From: Georgenia_B sunbinii
GTDB taxonomy: Bacteria; Actinomycetota; Actinomycetes; Actinomycetales; Actinomycetaceae
Direction: 5' to 3' (one strand)
Length of the DNA: 64,000 bases
NCBI RefSeq assembly: GCF_036421855.1
Contig: NZ_JAZGOK010000002.1
The position numbers were made by a program, and so were the translations under genes. The stretch's first letter is position 1, and the number at the start of each line of letters is the position of its first letter. This document shows, in pieces, positions 52,534-61,396 of this stretch. The notes below the pieces were generated by a model, which saw only the letters and a list, made by a program, of their open reading frames with translations, was not told the origin of the DNA and made no database searches.

Positions 52534-52617
52534 TCACTCAACTCAACTCAGCTCGGTTCAATACCCGAGACCTCGTCCCCGCAGGACGCGGTGCCGTCAC
52601 CGGGACGGCGTCAGAGG

Positions 52618-54993
<2,376 letters not shown>

Positions 54994-55064
54994 CGGTGCC
55001 TCCATCGGTCGCGGGTACGTCGTCGCAGGCCCGCGGTGCGGGGCGATCGTCTCACGGCCGTTGG

Positions 55065-55481
55065 TCACGGTCGCGGCTGCTCCTGGATCCGGATGAGGTT
55101 GCCTGCTGGGTCCCGCACGGCACAGTCGCGGAGGCCGTAGGGCTGGTCCATCGGCTCCTGGACGACGTCGACGCCGCTCGCCGTGAGCCGCTCGAAGGTG
55201 GCGTCGAGGTTCGGCGTCGCGAGGTTGACGCCGGCGAAGGTGCCCTTGGCCATCATCTCGGCGATGGTGCGCCGTTCCTCGTCGGTGATGCCGGGGTCGC
55301 CGGCGGGCGGCTGCAGCACGATCGCGGTGTCGGGCTGCCCGACCGGCCCGACCGTGATCCACCGCATGCCTTCGTACCCGACGTCGAGGCGAACCTCGAA
55401 GCCGAGCGCGTCCCGGTAGAAGGCCAGCGAGGCCTCCGGGTCGTCGTGGGGCAGGAAGCTGGAGTGAATGGTGAGGTCCAT
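55065..55481 (-). CDS. VOC-family glyoxalase/bleomycin-resistance-like protein
   Basis: A 138-residue vicinal-oxygen-chelate protein with two beta-alpha-beta-beta-beta modules. The first shows LTIHSSFLPHDDPEASLAFYRDALGFEV (key pieces FYRDALGF) and the second TFERLTASGVDVVQEP...DPAGNLIRIQE. Function may be lyase, dioxygenase or drug sequestration. ATG 55481 lies five bases after the AraC-like stop. TAGCGT at 55489-55494, seven bases upstream of the ATG, suggests an additional leaderless promoter inside the AraC gene's end. Confidence 0.87.
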   Translation of the reverse strand: MDLTIHSSFLPHDDPEASLAFYRDALGFEVRLDVGYEGMRWITVGPVGQPDTAIVLQPPAGDPGITDEERRTIAEMMAKGTFAGVNLATPNLDATFERLTASGVDVVQEPMDQPYGLRDCAVRDPAGNLIRIQEQPRP

Positions 55482-55486
55482 GGCCG

Positions 55487-55933
55487 TCACGCTAGCTGCG
55501 CGGACACCGCGGCTGCTTCTCGATTCCTGACCGGTCTGGTCACCTGCTTGACGACGCACGGCGGGATGCCGGCAGCGTCCTCCGCGGCCCGCTGCCGATA
55601 CTCGCTCGGCGGCATCCCGACCAGCTCGGAGAAGCGGCTGCTGAAGGTGCCGAGCGACGAGCAGCCGACCGCGAAGCACACCTCGGTGACGCTGAGGTCG
55701 CCGCGCCGCAGCAGGGCCATCGCTCGCTCGATCCGGCGCGTCATGAGGTAGGAGTACGGCGGCTCGCCGTAGGCGAGGCGGAACTGGCGGCTCAGGTGAC
55801 CGGCCGAGACGTGCACGCCACGGGCCAACGACTCGACGTCGAGCGGCTGGGCGTACTCCCGGTCGATCCGGTCCCGCACCCGCCGCAGCAGGGCAAGGTC
55901 GCGCAGCCGCTGAGCCGTCGCGGTGTCATCCAC
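55487..55933 (-). CDS. AraC-family transcriptional regulator, DNA-binding domain only
   Basis: A 148-residue protein with an AraC/XylS double HTH. The first HTH reads LDVESLARGVHVSAGHLSRQF (key pieces at about residues 35-55) and the second LSVTEVCFAVGCSSLGTFSSRF (about 85-106). There is no N-terminal ligand-binding domain, so it resembles MarA/SoxS/Rob-like short activators. It is upstream of and adjacent to the VOC gene, a common pairing, and may activate it. GTG at 55933 starts VDDTATAQRL. Confidence 0.87.
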   Translation of the reverse strand: MDDTATAQRLRDLALLRRVRDRIDREYAQPLDVESLARGVHVSAGHLSRQFRLAYGEPPYSYLMTRRIERAMALLRRGDLSVTEVCFAVGCSSLGTFSSRFSELVGMPPSEYRQRAAEDAAGIPPCVVKQVTRPVRNREAAAVSAQLA

Positions 55934-56013
55934 GACGAGAATGGTTTCACGTCGCGCGCCCGTTGCCCAGGCCCGTGGGCTCGTGGAGCCCGAGGTGCGA
56001 GCCTGCCGACATC

Positions 56014-56352
56014 TCAGCGGCGCGACCGCCGCAGCCGGACCGCCTCCACCTCGTAGCGCGACGCCCGGCCGGCGGAGGTCGCGAAGAACCGGCGACGCAG
56101 GCTGCCGTCGACGGCCACCACGGTCCCCTCGGTGAGCCGGGCGGCGGTGCGCCGGGTGCGGGCGCTCCAGCAGGCGACGTCGATGGTGTCCACCGTCGCG
56201 CGGCCGGCGGGCGGGCCCTCCGGCCGCGGCACGACGAGCCGGAAGTTCGCGACGTGGTCGCCGCTGGGCAGCTCGTGCTCGGTGACCTCCCCGCTCACCC
56301 GTCCAACCAGGCTCACCGTGTTGTGCCCGAGCTCGGGCGGGTGATCGGTCAT
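56014..56352 (-). CDS. ssb: Single-stranded DNA-binding protein-like (OB fold)
   Basis: A 112-residue OB-fold protein. NTVSLVGRVSGEVTEHELPSGDHVANFRLVV (key pieces VGRV, PSGDHVANFRLVV) and VDTIDVACW, then EGTVVAVDGSLRRRFF match SSB. It lacks the acidic C-terminal tail that contacts partner proteins, so it is more like an accessory SSB or primosomal PriB-type copy than the main essential SSB. GGGAGG precedes the ATG at 56352. It is divergent from the acidic-protein gene. Confidence 0.8.
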   Translation of the reverse strand: MTDHPPELGHNTVSLVGRVSGEVTEHELPSGDHVANFRLVVPRPEGPPAGRATVDTIDVACWSARTRRTAARLTEGTVVAVDGSLRRRFFATSAGRASRYEVEAVRLRRSRR

Positions 56353-56569
56353 GGTGCCTCCCATCGTGTGGGCCGAGCCTGCCCTCGCCCCGTCCGATCT
56401 CGCCAAGCCCGGCGCGTCTCCTGGGGACGACGGCGGCGGGTGGCGCAGCTGTGGGGCAGTGCGCTGCCGCCTCCTCACCGCTGTCCACAGCCGTGCCGGG
56501 GTACCCGGTTGTCCACAGCGGGCCCGGTGCGGCCGACGCCGGTGCCGCCGCGGCTGGGACCGTGCCGCC

Positions 56570-57163
56570 ATGGATGCCGCCCCCGACCGCACCGTCGATG
56601 ATGACGACGACCCCGCTGGCCACTGGGTTGACGATGACGATGACGATTTCGATGACGACGACGACATCTGGCCTGACGACGACGGCTGGCCGTGGGAGCC
56701 GATCGACGGCGACGCCGCGTTGGCGGCGGAAGCGCTGTGGCCCCGCTGTCCGATGCTCGTCCTACGGGACGAGGACCTCGTCTTCTGCGCGGCCGCGATG
56801 GTACGGGGCGTTGTGGCGCCGGTGCCGACGCTCTGGCTGGTCGTGCTCGCCGGCGACGGGTGGACCCTGTCGGCACCGATCGAGCAGGCCGGTGTGCCGC
56901 TCGCTCCGGATCCGGCGCGCGCCACCGCGGCCCTCACGACGTTCCTCACCACCGTCACCCTCCCCGCCCAGCGCGTTGATCCCGACATCTCTCTGATCGC
57001 GGTGATCTACCGACCGGACGGGGGTGCCTGCGGTGCCCCGGAGCGGGTGTGGACCGAGTCCTTGCTCACCGCCGCGACTGCTGCCGGACTGCCGGTTCGA
57101 GCGGTGGTGGCTGCCGGTGACGACCGGGTGCGTGTGCTCACCGCCCGAGCGGTGACGCGGTGA
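56570..57163 (+). CDS. Uncharacterised protein with Asp-rich N-terminus
   Basis: A 197-residue protein. Residues about 8-42 are Asp/Glu-rich with runs such as DDDDDFDDDDD. After that comes an alpha/beta domain: WPRCPMLVLRDEDLVFCAAA, LWLVVLAGDGWTL, and SLIAVIYRPDGGA with the C-terminal LLTAATAAGLPVRAVVAAGDDRVRVL. The last section recalls the DUF4192 family, but it is too short to be sure. ATG 56570 begins the acidic segment; the upstream part is low-complexity. No function is assigned. Confidence 0.6.
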   Translation: MDAAPDRTVDDDDDPAGHWVDDDDDDFDDDDDIWPDDDGWPWEPIDGDAALAAEALWPRCPMLVLRDEDLVFCAAAMVRGVVAPVPTLWLVVLAGDGWTLSAPIEQAGVPLAPDPARATAALTTFLTTVTLPAQRVDPDISLIAVIYRPDGGACGAPERVWTESLLTAATAAGLPVRAVVAAGDDRVRVLTARAVTR

Positions 57164-57241
57164 GTGCCGGCCGGCCGGTTCCGTCGGGCCGGTCCGACGG
57201 CGGCAGCGCGGCCACCGCGCCGACCGATCTCTGGGGCGAGC

Positions 57242-58207
57242 TCAGGCCGCCGGGCCGGGCGCCGCCTCGTCGATCGCTACCAGCGCCGCGGCGTCCGGCT
57301 CCCAGGTCCCGGCGGCGACGTTCGCAAGCGCCTGCTCCGGTGTCCGGGCGCCGGCGATCACCGATGCCACGGCCGGCTGGGCGGCGAGCCCGCCGAGCGC
57401 CAGCGTCAGCAGTGACACCCCGTGCTCGTCGGCGACGGCCTGCAACGCCTCGACCCGGTCGAAGTCCGCCGCGGCGAGCCGCTCCGGCCGGTTCACCAGC
57501 CGGCTGCCGGCCGGCGCCGGCTCGCCCCGGCGGTACTTGCCGGTGAGCAGCCCCGAGGCCAGCGGGAAGTACGGCAGGATCCCGGCGCCGACATGCTCGA
57601 CGGCGGGCACCACCTCGGCCTCGATGCCCCGGGACAGCAGCGAGTACTCGTTCTGCACGGAGATGAACGGGCTGAGACCCGCGGCACGGGCGGTCCAGTC
57701 GGCGTCGACCAGCTGCCAGCCGGTCACGTGCGAGCACCCGACGTAGAGCACCTTGCCCTCGCGGACCAGCTCGTCCAGCGCGCCGAGGGTCTCCTCCAAC
57801 GGGGTGACCGGGTCGGGCCGGTGCAGCTGGTAGAGGTCGATCCGGTCGGTGCCGAGGCGCCGCAGCGAGCCTTCGACCGCCCGACGGATGTACCGCCGAG
57901 AACCGCGGACCCCGAAGTCGGGGCCGTTGAGCCCGCGGGTGTCCATCCCGAACTTGGTGGCCACGACGACGTCGTCGCGCCGCCCGCGCAGCGCCTCGCC
58001 CAGCAGTTCCTCCCCCTGGCCTGGCCGGCTGCCGTAGGTGTCGGCGGTGTCGAAGAGGGTGATTCCGGCCTCAAACGCCGTCTTCACCACGCCAGCGACG
58101 TCGTCGGGCGGTAACGTAACTCCGAAGCTGTTGCATCCCAGACCAACGGTAGACACGACGAGGCCACTCGAACCGAGCTGGCGGTAGGTCATCTCGTTCA
58201 TGGCCAC
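57242..58207 (-). CDS. Aldo/keto reductase
   Basis: A 321-residue aldo/keto reductase barrel. The catalytic Asp and Tyr lie in LFDTADTYGSRPG (about residues 51-63), the Lys in VVATKFGMD (about 84-92) and the His in LYQLHRPDP (about 125-133). NADPH-binding residues include the C-terminal SVIAGARTPEQALAN block, typical of the family. The substrate is unknown. The ATG at 58207 starts before MTYRQLGSSGL, the usual N-terminal hairpin. Confidence 0.9.
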   Translation of the reverse strand: MAMNEMTYRQLGSSGLVVSTVGLGCNSFGVTLPPDDVAGVVKTAFEAGITLFDTADTYGSRPGQGEELLGEALRGRRDDVVVATKFGMDTRGLNGPDFGVRGSRRYIRRAVEGSLRRLGTDRIDLYQLHRPDPVTPLEETLGALDELVREGKVLYVGCSHVTGWQLVDADWTARAAGLSPFISVQNEYSLLSRGIEAEVVPAVEHVGAGILPYFPLASGLLTGKYRRGEPAPAGSRLVNRPERLAAADFDRVEALQAVADEHGVSLLTLALGGLAAQPAVASVIAGARTPEQALANVAAGTWEPDAAALVAIDEAAPGPAA

Positions 58208-58259
58208 AGGTTATCGGCCGATGTCTGCACCACCTTCACAGGACCATCACCTGGCGGAC

Positions 58260-58285
58260 GGAACAAGCCGCCACAGTGATGCGTT
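58260..58285 (+). promoter_or_regulatory. SigR/SigH-like promoter upstream of rbpA
   Basis: GGAAC at 58260-58264 is followed after exactly 18 bases by GTT at 58283-58285. This matches the thiol-stress sigma consensus (GGAAT/C-N18-GTT). The rbpA gene is a known SigR target in streptomycetes. The predicted leader is about 55 bases. Confidence 0.65.
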
Positions 58286-58345
58286 GGTACTGGTAGAGCA
58301 CTGAGGACTGGCGCGCCACTGCGCGCCCACGAAGGGAGACGCGTC

Positions 58346-58696
58346 ATGGCAGATCGTTCACTGCGAGGGGTCGGAATCGGCGCCAAGAGCCTCGAGACCG
58401 ACAGCGGGGTGGAGTTCGCCGAGCGAGCTGAGGCCCACTACGAGTGCCCCAACGGTCACACCGTGGTGCTGCCGTTCTCGGCCGAGGCGGACGTGCCGGC
58501 GGTGTGGGAGTGCCGCTGCGGCGCCGAGGCGCTGCTGCGCAACGCCACCAAGCCGGAGCCCACCAAGCCCGTGAAGAAGCCCCGTACCCACTGGGACATG
58601 CTGCTCGAGCGACGCACCATCGCCGACCTCGAGGTGCTGCTCGCCGAGCGCCTCGAGCTGCTTCGCAGCGGCCAGCTGCGCCGCCGCAGCGCCTGA
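58346..58696 (+). CDS. rbpA: RNA polymerase-binding protein RbpA
   Basis: A 116-residue actinobacterial RNA polymerase-binding factor. The core has YECPNGHTVVLPFSAEADVPAVWECRCG with Cys/His residues (key pieces at about 31-58) and the sigma-interaction domain reads RTHWDMLLERRTIADLEVLL (about 80-99). RbpA binds the primary sigma factor and beta subunit and stabilises open complexes; it modulates rifampicin tolerance in relatives. GGGAG twelve bases upstream and the strong hairpin after the stop define a short transcript. Confidence 0.95.
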   Translation: MADRSLRGVGIGAKSLETDSGVEFAERAEAHYECPNGHTVVLPFSAEADVPAVWECRCGAEALLRNATKPEPTKPVKKPRTHWDMLLERRTIADLEVLLAERLELLRSGQLRRRSA

Positions 58697-58707
58697 CCCT
58701 GACTTCA

Positions 58708-58735
58708 GGCCCGCGAGACCCCGGTCTCGCGGGCC
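58708..58735 (+). terminator. Intrinsic terminator of rbpA
   Basis: GGCCCGCGAGACC (58708-58720) pairs exactly with GGTCTCGCGGGCC (58723-58735), followed by TTTGT. A 13-bp stem with a T-run is a good rho-independent terminator, and it may also stop the opposing ppm1 transcript. Confidence 0.85.
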
Positions 58736-58750
58736 TTTGTCATGCCCTCG

Positions 58751-59497
58751 TCAGCGGCGGCGGGTGACCAGCGCGGCCAGCTGGCCGGCGCGGTGGCGGA
58801 CCCCCCAGGCCGTGGTGCGGGTGAGAGCCTCCACAATGATGTGCCGACTCATCTTCGACACCCCTTCAGCACGCTCGACGAAGCTGATCGGCACTTCGGC
58901 GATCACGCCGCCGGCCCGGTGCACCCGCAGCGTCATGTCGACCTGGAAGCAGTACCCCTGGGACTCGATGTCGTCCAGCCGGAGCTGGCGCAGCGCGTCG
59001 GCGCGGAACACCCGAAAGCCTGCCGTGGCGTCCTTGACCGCCAGGCCGAGCAAGACCCGCACGTAGGTGTTGGCGCCCCGGGACAGCACCTCACGGTGCC
59101 ACGGCCAGTTGACGACCTCTCCCCCGGGAACCCACCGCGACCCGATGACCAGGTCTGGTGCGTCGTCCTCGCCGGCCCGAGCGAGGAGGGCGGGCAGCTG
59201 CTCCGGCCGGTGCGAGCCGTCGGCGTCCATCTCGATGATGCGGTCGTAGTCGCGATCGAGCGCCCACTGGAACCCCGCGAGGTAGGCCTGCCCCAGTCCC
59301 TGCTTTCCCGGTCTGTGCATGACGTGGATCCGGCTGTCAGCGGCGGCTGCCTGGTCGGCGATGGCGCCGGTGCCGTCGGGACTGTTGTCGTCCGCGACGA
59401 GGATGTCGGCGTCGGGCACCGCGGCACGGGTCCGGGCCAGCGCGGTCGGCAGCGACTCACGTTCGTTGTAGGTCGGGATGATGACGAGAGTGTTCAC
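58751..59497 (-). CDS. ppm1: Polyprenol monophosphomannose synthase (Ppm1 catalytic domain)
   Basis: A 248-residue GT2 glycosyltransferase that makes polyprenyl-phosphomannose, the mannose donor for lipoglycans and lipoproteins. LVIIPTYNERESLP begins the fold; VADDNSPDG and EMDADGSH (about residues 35-43 and 89-96) carry the acidic nucleotide/metal residues. The C-terminus is amphipathic, without an own membrane domain. Its ATG overlaps the lnt stop by four bases. In Mycobacterium tuberculosis the two are fused; here they are separate but coupled. Confidence 0.92.
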   Translation of the reverse strand: MNTLVIIPTYNERESLPTALARTRAAVPDADILVADDNSPDGTGAIADQAAAADSRIHVMHRPGKQGLGQAYLAGFQWALDRDYDRIIEMDADGSHRPEQLPALLARAGEDDAPDLVIGSRWVPGGEVVNWPWHREVLSRGANTYVRVLLGLAVKDATAGFRVFRADALRQLRLDDIESQGYCFQVDMTLRVHRAGGVIAEVPISFVERAEGVSKMSRHIIVEALTRTTAWGVRHRAGQLAALVTRRR

Positions 59498-61053
59498 GAC
59501 TTGCTCCTGCTCACGCGCGCGCGTCGGCGCTGACTGATCGAGGTGGCCCCGCCGGCCACGACCGCGGCGGCTGCGATGACCACAGCCACGACCACCGGCA
59601 GCACCCCGAGCCGGTCGGCGACCGTCAACGAGGTGCGCAGCGGCAGGTCGGCGACGAACTGCTCGGCGGTGAAGTGGCCACCGGAGTCCATCACCACCCC
59701 GTTGGGGGCGATGACCGCGCTCACCCCCACGGTCGAGATGTGCACGGTGGCGCGGCTGTGCTCCACGGCGCGGAACACCGACATCGCCAGCTGCTGGCTG
59801 GACTCCTGGGTGAACCCGAACGACGAGTTGTTCGTCGGGATGACCAGCAGCTCACCGCCCTCGACGATCGCCTCCCGGATGAGCCCGTCGTAGGCGACCT
59901 CGAAGCAGATCCCCACCGCGAGGTCGACCACCCGGCCCAGCCGTGGGCTGTCGAGCTCGATGATGCCGACCTCGGTCCCCGGCAGCATGTCTACCGACAC
60001 CAGGTCGACGGCGTCGGTCACCTTCCGGGCCAACGAGCGCAACGGGATGTACTCGCCGAACGGCGCCGGGTGCCGCTTGGCGTACACGTCGACCTGCCCC
60101 TCCCCCGCTTCCCAGAGGATCGCCTCGTTGTAGCGGTGGTCGTCCTCGTAGCGCTGACCGCCGACGAGGATGGGCGCGCCGACCGCGGTGGCCGCCCGGT
60201 CGATGAGATCGGCAGCCGGCTGGTCTCGTCGAGGGTCGATGTCGGTGGAGTTCTCCGGCCACAGCACGACGTCGAGCTCGCCGGGCTCCACCTGGTCGAG
60301 CAGCATCTCGGTGCCGACGACGTGGCGGTCGAGCACGTCGCGGCGCACCGCGAAGGCGTCGAGGCCCGGGCCGGGCACGTTGCCCTGCACGGCGCCGACG
60401 CGCAGCGTGCCGCTCTCCGCGCGGGTGTGCGTCGGGACGAACATGCCGACGACGACGATCCCGGCCGCGACGACGACGGCGGTGCTCGCGTGCCCGATGC
60501 GCGCCCGACGTAGCGAGGTGAGCACTAGCGCGAGCAACGCGCCGAGCACGACGACGGCGCCGCTGACCAGCGGGGTGCCGCCCCACGCGGCGAGCCGCAG
60601 CAGCGGGCCGGTGGTCTGCGAGAACGCCAACGTCCCCCACGGCATGCCGCCGAACGGGGCGACGCCACGCAGTGACTCGAGGGCCACCCACAGCGCGGCC
60701 ACCACGACGGTCGCCAGCGCCTGCCGGCGGGCGACCGGCCCCCACCGGCCCACGAGCACCCACAGCGCCGCGAACAGACCGATGGCAAGGGCCTCGGCCA
60801 GCGCGAGGAGCACCCACGGCGCCCACCCGGCGGCCTCCTGGGCCCACCACAGGTGGACGAGGAAGAAGGCGGCGCCCCACACGTAGCCGTAGCCGAACGC
60901 CCTCGGCATGGTCGTGCCGCGCAGTGCCAGCAGCAGCAGGGCGATACCGACCGGTGCCATCGGCCACCAGGAGCGACCGGGGAACGCCGACTCCGTGGCC
61001 AGACCTCCGAGGAGGGCAAGCAGGATCGCGACGGCGGGAGCACGGGGAAGCAC
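59494..61053 (-). CDS. lnt: Apolipoprotein N-acyltransferase
   Basis: A 519-residue membrane enzyme with about six N-terminal helices (residues 1-205) and a nitrilase-like domain. The triad Glu-Lys-Cys lies in LWPENSTDI (about 266), YAKRHPAPFGEY (about 323) and VGICFEVAYDGL (about 380). It N-acylates mature lipoproteins such as the lipoproteins encoded in this window. GTG 61053 is chosen: TATCCT (61060-61065) lies six bases upstream, so the mRNA may be leaderless. It is translationally coupled to ppm1. Confidence 0.92.
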   Translation of the reverse strand: MLPRAPAVAILLALLGGLATESAFPGRSWWPMAPVGIALLLLALRGTTMPRAFGYGYVWGAAFFLVHLWWAQEAAGWAPWVLLALAEALAIGLFAALWVLVGRWGPVARRQALATVVVAALWVALESLRGVAPFGGMPWGTLAFSQTTGPLLRLAAWGGTPLVSGAVVVLGALLALVLTSLRRARIGHASTAVVVAAGIVVVGMFVPTHTRAESGTLRVGAVQGNVPGPGLDAFAVRRDVLDRHVVGTEMLLDQVEPGELDVVLWPENSTDIDPRRDQPAADLIDRAATAVGAPILVGGQRYEDDHRYNEAILWEAGEGQVDVYAKRHPAPFGEYIPLRSLARKVTDAVDLVSVDMLPGTEVGIIELDSPRLGRVVDLAVGICFEVAYDGLIREAIVEGGELLVIPTNNSSFGFTQESSQQLAMSVFRAVEHSRATVHISTVGVSAVIAPNGVVMDSGGHFTAEQFVADLPLRTSLTVADRLGVLPVVVAVVIAAAAVVAGGATSISQRRRARVSRSKS

Positions 61054-61396
61054 CCTGCCAGGATATGTCCCGTGGGGACCGGCGGTGACCGACCCGCGTG
61101 CCCTTCGGACCGTGACTGCGGAGCAGCCCCGTTATCTAGTGAGCACGCGGGTTCGATCACTGACCGCGCCGATTCGCGACCGCGAGGGCCGCTACCTCGA
61201 CTGAGGTGATCGGCGGTAGGTGAACGAACCTACCGACCCGAGCCGAATCAGACAACCCACCAAAACCCCAGGTCAGAGGCATGGTCGCTGGTCAACGGCG
61301 TAGGCGCGGCCGCGATCGCACGCATCTCTCCGGCGTGTCGGCGCGGCGTGTCACGGCCGCCGTCCGCCAGTCGGGACAGTCGGGCGCGAGCACCGC
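61054..61396. other. Gap upstream of lnt with one hairpin
   Basis: No convincing gene is seen. CGGTAGGT (61214-61221), a six-base loop and ACCTACCG (61228-61235) form an 8-bp hairpin about 160 bases past the helicase stop. The lnt -10 box is at 61060-61065. Short open frames near 61111-61204 have no support. Confidence 0.5.

Noticed and set aside
61140..61180. TTCGATCA-C/A-TGACCG similarity to 20846-20860
   Set aside because: About 15 bases with one mismatch is within chance for a 64-kb GC-rich sequence.
61111..61204. Short open frame of about 30 codons
   Set aside because: Too short and unsupported; no conserved motif.
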